This document shows, piece after piece, positions 32,902-41,360 of a DNA stretch of 43,417 nucleotides. The position numbers were made by a program, and so were the translations under genes. The stretch spans positions 1 to 43,417 of the forward strand of contig CAZMIX010000017.1 of the NCBI GenBank assembly GCA_964566545.1, given 5' to 3'. The notes under the pieces are model-generated. The model saw only the letters and a list, made by a program, of their open reading frames with translations, was not told the origin of the DNA and ran no database searches. The stretch's first letter is position 1. Each line of letters starts with the position of its first letter. The DNA comes from JAEYFP01 sp964566545. Lineage in GTDB: Bacteria; Bacillota; Clostridia; Lachnospirales; Lachnospiraceae.

Positions 32902-33738
32902 ATGAGAAAAGGCGTAAGCTACCAAGTTGTAAAAACAGTGATTTATGCATTTTTAGTGGTGCTTGTATTTGTTTATTTGGCACCGCTTGTATGGATGCTG
33001 TCGGTTTCCGTAAAGAACGATGTGGAATTATTTATTTCCCCATTTGGACTTCCGGAGGCCATCCAGTGGGAAAACTATACGTTTGCATGGACGGCAGGCC
33101 GTCTCGGTATCGCGACGCTCAATTCGATCATTGTTTGCGTAACGACGCTGTTTTTTAGTATGATTATAGGATCTATGGCTTCTTTTGCCATTGGCAGGAT
33201 GCGCTGGAAACTATCAAAGGTGGCCATGGTCTATTTTTTGATCGGTATGATGGTGCCGGTTCACTGTGTGCTGATCCCGCTGTTTAAAACCTTTTCGAGC
33301 TTCGGCATGTATAACAATCTGGTCGGGCTAATCCTGCCTTATCTGACATTTTCTCTGCCAATCACAGTTTTCATCATGACGGGCTTTTTCGAGAATATGC
33401 CCTCCGAATTGTTTGAAGCGGCTTGTATTGACGGCTGTTCTATTTATCAGGTGTTCCTAAAAATTGCGCTTCCGCTCTCCAAAACAGGACTTTTTGTAAC
33501 GGGGCTAATGACGTTTGTAGCTAACTGGAATGAGCTGCTGCTTGCGATGGTATTTATATCGGACGATTTTAAAAAGACGCTGCCGGTATCCCTGTCAAAA
33601 TTTGTAGGGCCATACAATACAAATTATGTGCAGATGTTTGCGGCGATCATCATTGCTATTATTCCGACAATCATTGTTTACAGTATATTCAGTAACCAGA
33701 TCGTCGACGGTTTGACAGCGGGAGCCGTAAAGGGCTGA
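32902..33738 (+). CDS. Sugar ABC transporter permease, MalG/UgpE type
   Basis: The partner CUT1 permease, 278 residues with six helices. The EAA motif is in EAACIDGCSIYQVFLKIALPL (split here by position, about residues 173-193). The N-terminus KTVIYAFLVVLVFVYLAPLVWM and late VTGLMTFVANWNELLLA are family typical. AAGGAGG at the end of the preceding gene serves as its ribosome binding site. It lies 64 bp before the GH3 gene. Confidence 0.93.
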   Translation: MRKGVSYQVVKTVIYAFLVVLVFVYLAPLVWMLSVSVKNDVELFISPFGLPEAIQWENYTFAWTAGRLGIATLNSIIVCVTTLFFSMIIGSMASFAIGRMRWKLSKVAMVYFLIGMMVPVHCVLIPLFKTFSSFGMYNNLVGLILPYLTFSLPITVFIMTGFFENMPSELFEAACIDGCSIYQVFLKIALPLSKTGLFVTGLMTFVANWNELLLAMVFISDDFKKTLPVSLSKFVGPYNTNYVQMFAAIIIAIIPTIIVYSIFSNQIVDGLTAGAVKG

Positions 33739-33802
33739 TGACAGAGCAACCGATCGATCGTGCTGGATGCGGCGTGATTGGTGGAGTATAGAGAGGTAAT
33801 TT

Positions 33803-35950
33803 ATGAAGAGAGAAGAAGCCAGAAAAAAGGCGAAAGAAATTGTATCGCGGATGACATTAGAGGAAAAAGCTTCTCAGTTAAAATATGATTCGCCCGCGAT
33901 TGAACGGCTTGGCGTTCCGGCATACAATTGGTGGAATGAAGGTCTGCACGGCGTGGCAAGAGCCGGCACGGCGACGATGTTTCCGCAGGCGATCGGGATG
34001 GCGGCCTCCTTTGATGAGGTGCTGTTAAAAGAAGTGGCCGACGTTGTTGCGACAGAGGCGAGAGCGATGTACAATGCCTATTCTGCGGAGGGCGATCGGG
34101 ATATTTATAAAGGGCTTACGATGTGGTCTCCAAACGTGAATATTTTCCGCGATCCGCGTTGGGGAAGGGGACATGAGACATACGGTGAGGATCCGTATCT
34201 GACCGGCAGACTTGGCGTGGCATTTGTGGAAGGGTTGCAGGGAAAAGGGGAATTTAAGAAAACGGTGGCCTGTGCTAAGCATTACGCCGTGCATTCAGGT
34301 CCTGAAGCGGTTCGCCATGAATTTAACGCCGAGGTTGGTTTAAAGGATTTGTATGAAACCTATTTACCCGCGTTTGAGGTATGCGTAAAGGAAGCGCAGG
34401 TGGAAGGTGTCATGGGTGCTTACAACCGTACGAACGGACAGCCATGCTGTGCGCATGATTTGCTGATGAATGAGATCCTTCGGGGGGACTGGGGCTTTGA
34501 AGGTTATTATGTGTCGGACTGCTGGGCACTCAAGGATTTTCATGAGCATCATATGGTAACTAAGACACCTGTGGAGTCGGCGGCACTTGCGTTGAATAAG
34601 GGCTGTGACCTTAATTGCGGCAACATTTATTTGTATGTGATAAAGGCCTGTCAGGAAGGTCTTATCAAGGAGGAAACGATTACGGAGGCAGCCGTCAGGT
34701 TGTTTACGACGAGATATCTGCTTGGTCTGTTTGACGGCAGTGAATATGACAGTATTTCCTATGAGGAAGTGGAAAGTGATGCACACAGGCGGTTTGCGGT
34801 CGAGGTATCTGAAAAGTGCATGGTACTTTTGAAAAATGACGGGATCCTGCCACTTACTAAAGAAAAGATTCACGCAATCGGCGTGATCGGACCAAATGCC
34901 AACAGTCGTAAGGCGCTGATCGGCAACTACCATGGCACGTCGTCGCGGTATCGTACAATTTTGGAGGGGATTCAGGAGGAGGTCGGAAACTCGGTGCGAG
35001 TTTTTTATTCCGAGGGATGCCATTTGTTTAAGGATCGCGTAGAGCATTTGGCTTGGCCGGATGACCGCATTTCGGAAGCGGTTATTGTGGCAAAAAGATC
35101 GGATGCGGTTGTGCTTTGCCTTGGTTTGGATGAGTCGTTAGAGGGGGAAGAGGGCGATACCGGTAACAACTATGCATCGGGCGACAAGGATGATCTGAAC
35201 CTGCCCGACCCACAGAGAAAGCTGCTTGAAGCGGTAGCCGAAATCGGCACCCCAATTATTCTGGTCGTCATGACCGGGAGCGCACTGGATCTGTCGTTTG
35301 CGAAAAATCATCCAAACGTTAAGGCTATTTTACAGGCGTGGTATTCCGGGGCTGAGGGAGGAAAGGCTACGGCAACTCTCCTATTTGGCAAAAAGTCGCC
35401 ATCCGGCAAGCTGCCCGTCACGTTCTACGATTCGCTTGACGAGCTGCCGGCATTTGAAGATTACAGCATGAAAGGAAGAACCTATCGCTATATCACGGAA
35501 AAAGCGCAGTATCCGTTTGGCTATGGGCTGACCTACACGAAGGTGGAACTGTCGGACGCGAGGCTGACAGATAAGGAGCAGCTTGTGGCACTTATCAGAA
35601 ATACACCCGAAAAACTGTATGAATCGCATTTTCAGGCTTCCGTCAAAATCAGGAATGTTGGGGAATATGATGCGGAAGAGGTTGTGGAGGCATATATTAA
35701 GGATCAGAAATCGCCGTATGCTGTGAAGAACCATAGCCTTTGCGGCTTCAAGCGAACGTTGCTCAAGGCGGGCGAGGAAAAGGAAATCACGCTAAAAATT
35801 CCGACGAGGGCGCTTCTGGCCGTAAACGAGGAAGGAAAGTACATACTGGACAGCGATACATTTACGCTCTATCTCGGTGTCAGTCAGCCGGATGAAGTCA
35901 GCGTCGAACTATGTGGTGTGAAGCCGCTGGAGGTTTCCATCTCTTTGTGA
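33803..35950 (+). CDS. Glycoside hydrolase family 3 beta-glycosidase (beta-xylosidase/beta-glucosidase)
   Basis: A cytoplasmic 715-residue exo-acting enzyme for imported oligosaccharides; no signal peptide is present. The GH3 N-terminal barrel shows YNWWNEGLHGVARAG, TMFPQAIGMAASFD, SPNVNIFRDPRWGRGHETYGEDP in outline, and ACAKHYAVHSGPE. The nucleophile is D239 in EGYYVSDCWAL. The C-terminal alpha/beta sandwich shows CLGLDESLEGEEGD, NLPDPQRKLLEAV and SGKLPVTFY, followed by a fibronectin-III-like domain. The SDCWA and HEHH context resembles bacterial GH3 beta-xylosidases more than cellobiases. It is the last gene of the transporter operon. Confidence 0.92.
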   Translation: MKREEARKKAKEIVSRMTLEEKASQLKYDSPAIERLGVPAYNWWNEGLHGVARAGTATMFPQAIGMAASFDEVLLKEVADVVATEARAMYNAYSAEGDRDIYKGLTMWSPNVNIFRDPRWGRGHETYGEDPYLTGRLGVAFVEGLQGKGEFKKTVACAKHYAVHSGPEAVRHEFNAEVGLKDLYETYLPAFEVCVKEAQVEGVMGAYNRTNGQPCCAHDLLMNEILRGDWGFEGYYVSDCWALKDFHEHHMVTKTPVESAALALNKGCDLNCGNIYLYVIKACQEGLIKEETITEAAVRLFTTRYLLGLFDGSEYDSISYEEVESDAHRRFAVEVSEKCMVLLKNDGILPLTKEKIHAIGVIGPNANSRKALIGNYHGTSSRYRTILEGIQEEVGNSVRVFYSEGCHLFKDRVEHLAWPDDRISEAVIVAKRSDAVVLCLGLDESLEGEEGDTGNNYASGDKDDLNLPDPQRKLLEAVAEIGTPIILVVMTGSALDLSFAKNHPNVKAILQAWYSGAEGGKATATLLFGKKSPSGKLPVTFYDSLDELPAFEDYSMKGRTYRYITEKAQYPFGYGLTYTKVELSDARLTDKEQLVALIRNTPEKLYESHFQASVKIRNVGEYDAEEVVEAYIKDQKSPYAVKNHSLCGFKRTLLKAGEEKEITLKIPTRALLAVNEEGKYILDSDTFTLYLGVSQPDEVSVELCGVKPLEVSISL

Positions 35951-36012
35951 AGCAGGGTATTTCTATCGAAAGAATTTGTTTTTAAAAGAGAATTTATGAA
36001 AGCAGGGGGAAG

Positions 36013-36056
36013 AAACAGCCCAGACGTCTGATGGTTACCGGATGTCCGGGCTGTTT
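36013..36056 (+). terminator. Rho-independent terminator after the GH3 gene
   Basis: AACAGCCC-x-GAC-TC (36014-36029) pairs with GA-GTC-x-GGGCTGTT (36040-36055) with a few GU or mismatched pairs, then TTTT. The stem is about 16 bp. Confidence 0.75.
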
Positions 36057-36106
36057 TGCCGTTAGCTCAAAAAAATATTCATATGAAATAATCAGGGGCT
36101 GGATAA

Positions 36107-36135
36107 TTGTTGAAACCGAAATAAAATGATACAAT
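36107..36135 (+). promoter_or_regulatory. Candidate promoter of the aldo/keto reductase gene
   Basis: TTGTTG (36107-36112), 17-bp spacer, TACAAT (36130-36135), about 60 bp before the start codon and after the GH3 terminator. Confidence 0.45.
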
Positions 36136-36193
36136 AAGTACAATAACTGAAAAATAAAATGCTTATTAAAATAGAAGCACAAGGAGGAAGAGT

Positions 36194-37306
36194 ATGTATT
36201 ACAAGGAATATGGCAACACGGGGATGAAGGTGTCGGCGATTGGGCTTGGTACGATGCGCTATGACGAGGAGGATATCAAGGCGGGAAGGTTGGAAAAGTG
36301 CGCACAGATTCCGTTATATGCTTTTGAAAAGGGGATCAACTATTGGGATACGGCGCCGTTTTACTGTGAGGATAAGAGCGAAATTGTGACGGGGATCGCG
36401 CTTTCGCAAGTGGACCGCAGCAAGGTTTATGTGACCTCGAAGGCGAACCTCGGTACTTATGGCGGTGAAAATGCCGGAGATTTGAAGGATGCGTTTAAAA
36501 AACGCCTGGATCTTTCGCTCCAAAGATTGCAGACCGACTATATCGACTTTTACCATATGTGGTGCATGCTGGATCTTTTGTCGTGGGAGAAGCATATGGA
36601 ACTGCTTTACCGTTTTTATGAGGATGCACAGGCGGAGGGTCTGATCAGGAATATCGTATTTTCCTCCCATATGCAGGGTAACGATATCGAAACGGTCGTT
36701 GAAACAGGGAAATTCAAGGGGATGCTGATTGGCTACAATGCATTGAATTACCGTTTCAGACAGAGCGGCATTAAAGCGGCGTATAACAGGGGAATGGGAG
36801 TTGTTGTCATGAATCCGCTTGGCGGTGGCATGATCCCGTTGAATCCGCAGGCCTTTTCCTATCTGACGGAAGGTACGGAGCTGACTGTGCCGCAGGCAGC
36901 GCTCCGGTTTGTGGCCTCCCATAAAGAAATTACGGTCACGCTCGCGGGCTGTACGACAAGGCAGCATGTAGACGATGCGGTAAAAGCGGTCGAAAACCTT
37001 GAGGAAAGCCCGGCGGCAGAAATTGCGGCTCGCTATGCAGATCGGGGCGTCGCGCTGAACAACCTGTGTACCGGCTGCGACTATTGTAAAGGCTGCCCGA
37101 TGGACATTCCGATTCCGAAATATATGGACAGCTACAACCAGATGTTGTTAAGCGGCAGCGAAGAGGATATCCAGTCGCGTCTGGAGATGCATTGGGGCAT
37201 TACGCGCGACGCGTCCAAAACCTGCATCGCCTGCGGCAAATGCGAGCGCCAGTGCACGCAGCACCTGCCGATCATCGAACGTCTGGCAGAAATCGCGCGG
37301 GCATAA
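36194..37306 (+). CDS. Aldo/keto reductase with C-terminal ferredoxin-type [4Fe-4S] motifs
   Basis: Residues 1-290 are an AKR barrel with the tetrad D52, Y57 (WDTAPFYC), K83 (VYVTSKAN) and H121 (IDFYHMW). The C-terminal 80 residues contain two Cys clusters, CTGCDYCKGCPMDIPIP and CIACGKCERQCTQHLPI, typical of the Fe-S AKR group common in clostridia. It probably reduces sugars or aldehydes with electrons routed via Fe-S centres; the substrate is unknown. It follows AAGGAGG. It is separated from the GH3 operon by a terminator, but may serve the same sugar pathway. Confidence 0.9.
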   Translation: MYYKEYGNTGMKVSAIGLGTMRYDEEDIKAGRLEKCAQIPLYAFEKGINYWDTAPFYCEDKSEIVTGIALSQVDRSKVYVTSKANLGTYGGENAGDLKDAFKKRLDLSLQRLQTDYIDFYHMWCMLDLLSWEKHMELLYRFYEDAQAEGLIRNIVFSSHMQGNDIETVVETGKFKGMLIGYNALNYRFRQSGIKAAYNRGMGVVVMNPLGGGMIPLNPQAFSYLTEGTELTVPQAALRFVASHKEITVTLAGCTTRQHVDDAVKAVENLEESPAAEIAARYADRGVALNNLCTGCDYCKGCPMDIPIPKYMDSYNQMLLSGSEEDIQSRLEMHWGITRDASKTCIACGKCERQCTQHLPIIERLAEIARA

Positions 37307-37334
37307 TTCTTTTTCAGTCATATAAGAAGCTTTC

Positions 37335-37369
37335 AAAGGGCAGCCTATCAAAACAAGGACTGCCTTTTC
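37335..37369 (+). terminator. Rho-independent terminator after the aldo/keto reductase
   Basis: AAA-G-GGCAG (37335-37343) pairs with CTGCC-TTT (37360-37367) with one bulge, extended by an inner C/G pair, then TTTTC. A homopolymer block C7A10 follows at 37392-37408. Confidence 0.7.
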
Positions 37370-37444
37370 TATTACTGTTATCACCCGTTTTCCCCCCCAA
37401 AAAAAAAATAGAATATGGAGATATGCCTCCCACAATTATAAAAT

Positions 37445-37609
37445 AACCTCAACAAGGAAATCATTCATCATTTACTGAGCATTTATTCGGGAATTTATGA
37501 ACCGGGGCATCCCGAGGCGGATGAGGAAGGCTATCGCAAGGATGTGCTGGCGCTCGTAAAGGAGTTGCAGGTTCCGGTGATCCGGTATCCGGGCGGCAAT
37601 TTTTCATAG
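37445..37609 (+). pseudogene. Relic of a GH51 alpha-L-arabinofuranosidase N-terminus
   Basis: The frame reads NLNKEIIHHLLSIYSGIYEP, then GHPEADEEGYRKDVLALVKE and LQVPVIRYPGGNFS before TAG at 37607-37609. This matches the beginning of GH51 enzymes (...H..GR.IY.GIYEPGHP.ADE.G.RKDV..LV.EL.VP..RYPGGNF). The preceding start and the roughly 450 residues that should follow, including the catalytic acids, are absent. The region around it (37370-37844) has no intact gene. Confidence 0.8.
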
Positions 37610-37630
37610 CGGAGGAGACGAAATATTTGT

Positions 37631-37774
37631 ACCTTGCAAAAAAATGTTTTGCAGTCGCTCGTAGAAAATGCGCTGTTTCACGGAATTTTGTGCAATAAGG
37701 ATGAAGAGGGTGAAATCATCGGCAAACGTAAAATTGTTGTTACGGTTGTAATTGACAAATGCCCCGCGATGTAG
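37631..37774 (+). pseudogene. Relic of a LytS/YesM-type histidine kinase ATPase domain
   Basis: The frame reads TLQKNVLQSLVENALFHGIL, then CNKDEEGEIIGKRKIVVTVV and IDKCPAM before TAG at 37772-37774. LQ.LVENA..HGI is the N-box region of YesM/LytS kinases. Nothing before or after it continues the gene. The kinase promoter -35 box (37752-37757) lies within this relic. Confidence 0.7.
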
Positions 37775-37780
37775 TACGCT
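37752..37780 (+). promoter_or_regulatory. Promoter of the pentulose kinase gene
   Basis: TTGACA (37752-37757), 17-bp spacer, TACGCT (37775-37780). It is followed 11 bp later by a perfect palindrome. Confidence 0.65.
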
Positions 37781-37790
37781 GAAAAAAATA

Positions 37791-37809
37791 TAGTTCAGTT
37801 ACTGAACTA
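37791..37809 (+). promoter_or_regulatory. ROK repressor operator upstream of the kinase
   Basis: TAGTTCAGTTACTGAACTA, a perfect 9-1-9 palindrome placed just after the expected transcription start (about 37787). Its 7-5-7 layout is shared with sites at 40502 and 40601. The linked ROK/XylR-type gene is the probable binder. Confidence 0.75.
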
Positions 37810-37844
37810 AGTAAATTCACAGCGAACGTGAAGGAGGCAGTCAT

Positions 37845-39311
37845 ATGTTGTATATAGGGATTGATTTAGGAACCTCTGCGGTCAAAATGCTTTTGATGGA
37901 CGGCTGCGGCGGCATCAGGAAAATTGTTTCAAAGGAGTATCCGATCAGCTTCCCGCATCCGGGTTGGTCTGAGCAGAAGCCGGAGGACTGGTGGGAGCAG
38001 ACGCTCATCGGACTTAAGGAACTTACAAGCGAATGCGATAAAAATGAAATCGCGGGCATCAGCTTTGGAGGCCAGATGCACGGTCTTGTCGTGCTCGATC
38101 AGGAAGACAACGTCATCCGCCCGGCAATTCTCTGGAATGACGGAAGAACCGGCAAGGAGACGGATTATTTAAATACGGTGATCGGCAAAGAGAAACTTTC
38201 TGAGTATACGGCTAATATCGCATTTGCGGGCTTTACCGCACCGAAGCTGCTTTGGATGAAGGAGAATGAGCCGGCACTTTTTGCGAAGATTGACAAGATC
38301 ATGCTTCCGAAGGATTATATCGCTTACAAGCTTTCGGGCGTGCACTGTACAGATATGTCAGACGCTTCGGGAATGCTGCTGCTCGATGTAAAAAATAAAT
38401 GCTGGTCCAAGGAAATGATGGAGATCTGCTCGGTCAGAGAGGAACAGCTTGCGAAGCTTTTTGAAAGCTACGATGTCGTCGGCAAGATCAAACCGGAGCT
38501 TGCTAAGGAACTGGGACTTCCTGAAGAGGTGAAAATCGTTGCGGGCGCCGGAGACAATGCGGCGGCGGCTGTCGGCACGGGTACGGTCGGTGACGGCATG
38601 TGCAACATTTCCATCGGTACGAGCGGCACGATCTTTATTTCGAGCAAGGACTTCTGCGTGGATGACCATAATGCACTGCACGCCTTTGCGCATTCCGACG
38701 GGCATTACCATCTGATGGGCTGTATGCTGAGCGCGGCTTCCTGCAACAAGTGGTGGATGGAGGATATCGTGGGCACGAAGGAGTATGGAAAGGAGCAGGA
38801 GGAAATCACGAAGCTCGGTGAGAACAACGTATTTTTCCTGCCATATTTGATGGGTGAGCGTTCCCCGCATAACAATCCGGACGCGCGGGCGATGTTTATC
38901 GGCATGTCGATGGATACGACGAGAGCCGATATGACACAGGCTGTTTTGGAGGGCGTGGCATTTGGTATCAGGGACTCCTTTGAGGTGGCGAAGGCACTCG
39001 GCATTCAAATAGAAAAGACGAAAATCTGCGGCGGCGGGGCAAAGAGTTCACTTTGGAAAAAGATTATGGCAAACGTGCTCGGCATTACGGTGGAGGTCAT
39101 TGAATCCGAGGAGGGTCCCGGCTATGGCGGCGCAATTCTTGCCGCGGTCGGCTGCGGTGAATACACATCCGTCGAGGAAGCGGCAGGACAGCTTGTTAAG
39201 GTAGTCGGAGCCGTGGAGCCGGAGGCAGAGCTGGTTGCCAAATATGAAGAGAAATATCAGCAGTTTAAAAAACTCTACCCGACGGTGAAGGTGCTGTTCG
39301 GTTCCAGATAA
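37845..39311 (+). CDS. xylB: Xylulokinase-like FGGY-family carbohydrate kinase
   Basis: Phosphorylates a ketopentose, by similarity D-xylulose to xylulose 5-phosphate. The FGGY N-domain starts YIGIDLGTSAVKMLLMD. GGQMHGLVVLD and ILWNDGRTGKETDYLN are typical of XylB. The catalytic base is about D237 in GAGDNAAAAVGTG, and the C-terminal nucleotide site is in KICGGGAKSSLWKK. At 488 residues it is full length. AAGGAGG is 6 nt upstream of the start. The 3' end overlaps the convergent ROK gene by 37 bp. FGGY specificity is hard to read, so a ribulo- or other ketose substrate remains possible given the neighbouring isomerase. Confidence 0.9.
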   Translation: MLYIGIDLGTSAVKMLLMDGCGGIRKIVSKEYPISFPHPGWSEQKPEDWWEQTLIGLKELTSECDKNEIAGISFGGQMHGLVVLDQEDNVIRPAILWNDGRTGKETDYLNTVIGKEKLSEYTANIAFAGFTAPKLLWMKENEPALFAKIDKIMLPKDYIAYKLSGVHCTDMSDASGMLLLDVKNKCWSKEMMEICSVREEQLAKLFESYDVVGKIKPELAKELGLPEEVKIVAGAGDNAAAAVGTGTVGDGMCNISIGTSGTIFISSKDFCVDDHNALHAFAHSDGHYHLMGCMLSAASCNKWWMEDIVGTKEYGKEQEEITKLGENNVFFLPYLMGERSPHNNPDARAMFIGMSMDTTRADMTQAVLEGVAFGIRDSFEVAKALGIQIEKTKICGGGAKSSLWKKIMANVLGITVEVIESEEGPGYGGAILAAVGCGEYTSVEEAAGQLVKVVGAVEPEAELVAKYEEKYQQFKKLYPTVKVLFGSR

Positions 39312-40438
39312 TCAACACCGAGGAAGCGGTTGATGCAGATGCAGACGCCGCCGAGCAAAATAGAGATATCCTGAAGACCGGATGGGACGAGCGTACAATA
39401 CTTGTTCATCCGGTTTTTCAGTTGCGCCTCAATCTTGGTAATGAGATCGGGGATATACATCGTAAAGGAACTGTTGATGACAACCACATCCGGGTTGAAA
39501 ATATTTATGAGGTTATTTATACCGACAGAAATATATTTAATGAACTGTTCAGTCATTGTGATTGCATCCGGATCTCCGGCAGCATGAGCCGCGATGAAGG
39601 TATCAATATCGGTCGAGGAGAGTTTTTTGAGCCGTGTGTAATCGTGCAGAATCGCGCGTTCCGAGGCATACTGTTCGAGGCAGCCTTTGTTGCCGCACGG
39701 GCAATCGCGTCCGTTTGCTTCCACAATTGAATGGCCGAATTCGCCTGCGTTTCCGTTAAAGCCGGTATAAAGCTTATTGTCGATAATGATGCCGATGCCG
39801 ATGCCGGAATGAATGCTGATACCGACCATGTTTGGTACGTTATAGCAAAAGGATTTCTCTCCGATGACAGAAAGATTTGCTTCATTTTCCAGCATAATGG
39901 GAATATGGAAAAAGTTCTCCAGTTTTTCTGCAAATGGAAGATGCTCGTAGTTATAATAAGGCGTAAAGGTAATCTGGTTTTCATGGATCACGCCGTGAAT
40001 ACCAAGGCAAATACCGACAACGCCGAACAGAGTGGCAGGCAGGCTACGGATTGTCCGTGAAATCAATTCGATGACGCCGTCGATAATATTGTATCGCGAA
40101 TGGCTGTTTTCATATTGCCTCAGGCCGCAGTTGTTACCTTTTAAATCGGAAGTAAAAACCGTAATAATATTCACACCCAGATCGACAGAAATAATATATC
40201 CGTGCTCCTTACAGAATTCAAGAAGAATCGGCTTACGTCCAAGGGACGTATCGACACTGCCGATTTCGCGAATAAGCTGCTTTTCGAGCAGATCAGCAAC
40301 AATAGTAGAAATCGTCGCCTTTGTCAGACCTAATTTATTGGAAATTGCCGCGCGGGAAATAGGGCCTTCATTTAGGATCGTTTCGAGCACTAGATGGGAG
40401 TTGATATCCCTGATTAGTTCTTTGCTGCCGGTTATCAT
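39275..40438 (-). CDS. ROK-family transcriptional repressor, XylR-like
   Basis: A 387-residue repressor. The N-terminal winged HTH (GPISRAAISNKLGLTKATIS) is followed by a ROK sugar-kinase-like domain (ISVDLGVNIITVFTSDLKGN) with the zinc motif CPCGNKGCLEQYAS and GNAGEFGHSIVE. The start at ATG 40438 lies 9 nt after AAAGGGG; a TTG at 40444 is possible but too close to that site. It runs convergent to the kinase and divergent to the DUF4867 gene. Three operator-like sites at these promoters make it the probable local repressor, released by the pathway sugar. Confidence 0.9.
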   Translation of the reverse strand: MITGSKELIRDINSHLVLETILNEGPISRAAISNKLGLTKATISTIVADLLEKQLIREIGSVDTSLGRKPILLEFCKEHGYIISVDLGVNIITVFTSDLKGNNCGLRQYENSHSRYNIIDGVIELISRTIRSLPATLFGVVGICLGIHGVIHENQITFTPYYNYEHLPFAEKLENFFHIPIMLENEANLSVIGEKSFCYNVPNMVGISIHSGIGIGIIIDNKLYTGFNGNAGEFGHSIVEANGRDCPCGNKGCLEQYASERAILHDYTRLKKLSSTDIDTFIAAHAAGDPDAITMTEQFIKYISVGINNLINIFNPDVVVINSSFTMYIPDLITKIEAQLKNRMNKYCTLVPSGLQDISILLGGVCICINRFLGVDYLEPNSTFTVG

Positions 40439-40501
40439 AGTCAAATACCCCTTTGTCTTTGTAAAAAATTCCTTGATTATCTGTAACTAGTATACCTTAT
40501 T

Positions 40502-40520
40502 TAGTTTAACAAGTAAACAA
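40502..40520 (-). promoter_or_regulatory. ROK operator at its own promoter
   Basis: TAGTTTA-ACAAG-TAAACAA. A minus-strand TATAAT (40526-40531) lies 5 bp upstream of the site, so the operator covers the expected start of the ROK transcript, consistent with autorepression. Confidence 0.6.
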
Positions 40521-40562
40521 AGCGTATTATAAAAATTTCCTGTAAAAAAAGAAATAAACAAC

Positions 40563-40619
40563 TTGACTGTATTTGAAACAAGTGGTAGCATAAGAATAGT
40601 TAGTTTAGTCATTAAACAA
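40563..40619 (+). promoter_or_regulatory. Promoter and ROK operator of the DUF4867-isomerase operon
   Basis: TTGACT (40563-40568), 17-bp spacer, TAGCAT (40586-40591), then the site TAGTTTA-GTCAT-TAAACAA (40601-40619) beginning 10 bp after the -10 box. This is the same geometry as at the kinase promoter. Confidence 0.7.
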
Positions 40620-40641
40620 ACCGTAGAAAGGAGTTCTTATC

Positions 40642-41256
40642 ATGAAGGTTTTAAGTGTAAATGACCCATCCTTTAGAAAGTATGGCAAAGTCATTAAAGG
40701 AATCGATTTCAGCAACATCATCGAAAAGATGGGAGACACTCCGCTGCCGGAGGATGTGATCTATGTTCCTTCTGTTGCAGAGCTGGAGGCTTGTCCGGAG
40801 GCTAAGGCAGTAGCGGAAAGCTTGTATGGCGGTATGCCGGTTCAGATTGGATTTTGTAACGGCAATAACGAATTGCTGAATGCGGTGGAATACCATAGGG
40901 ATTCCGAAATCAATGTTGCTGTAACGGATGCGATCATGCTTTGGGGCAGCCAGCAGGACATATCGGATGATTTCACGTATGATACGTCTAAGATGGAGGC
41001 GTTTCTGATTCCTGCAGGAACAGCGGTGGAATGCTATGCGACGACATTGCACTATGCGCCCTGCAATGTGAATGGCAACCGTTTTAAGGTTGTTGTGGTT
41101 TTGCCGAAGGGTACGAATACGGATTTCGAAAAGGGTACGGAGTATACGCCGGAAGATAAGCTGTTGTTTGCAAGGAACAAGTGGCTGATTGGGCATCCGG
41201 ATGCTGCAATTCCAGGCGCATTTAACGGATTGACCGGAGAAAACCTGCACGTCTGA
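40642..41256 (+). CDS. DUF4867 family protein, probable sugar-metabolism accessory
   Basis: A 204-residue soluble protein matching the DUF4867 type as far as I recall the family. The fold looks cupin- or ureidoglycolate-lyase-like: PVQIGFCNGNNELLNAVEYHRDSEINVAV in outline, AFLIPAGTAVECYATTLHYAPC, FKVVVVLPKGTNT. The conserved His (EYHRD, LHYAPC) and Glu residues could bind a metal or sugar. It is the first gene of an operon with the isomerase, under a ROK operator. An aldose mutarotase, epimerase or lyonase-like role is possible but not shown. AAAGGAG precedes the ATG. Confidence 0.8.
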   Translation: MKVLSVNDPSFRKYGKVIKGIDFSNIIEKMGDTPLPEDVIYVPSVAELEACPEAKAVAESLYGGMPVQIGFCNGNNELLNAVEYHRDSEINVAVTDAIMLWGSQQDISDDFTYDTSKMEAFLIPAGTAVECYATTLHYAPCNVNGNRFKVVVVLPKGTNTDFEKGTEYTPEDKLLFARNKWLIGHPDAAIPGAFNGLTGENLHV

Positions 41257-41360
41257 GCAGGGCTCGATCGGTGGAAAGCGACCTATGATTAGGAAACACT
41301 CTGATTAGTAAAACAAAGAAATTGCAAAATAGAATAAAATGAATTCAGGAGGATAAGAAA

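Noticed and set aside
37392..37408. C7A10 homopolymer block as a possible functional signal
   Set aside because: It lies after a terminator in non-coding DNA; slippage or sequencing error is the simplest reading, and no gene depends on it.
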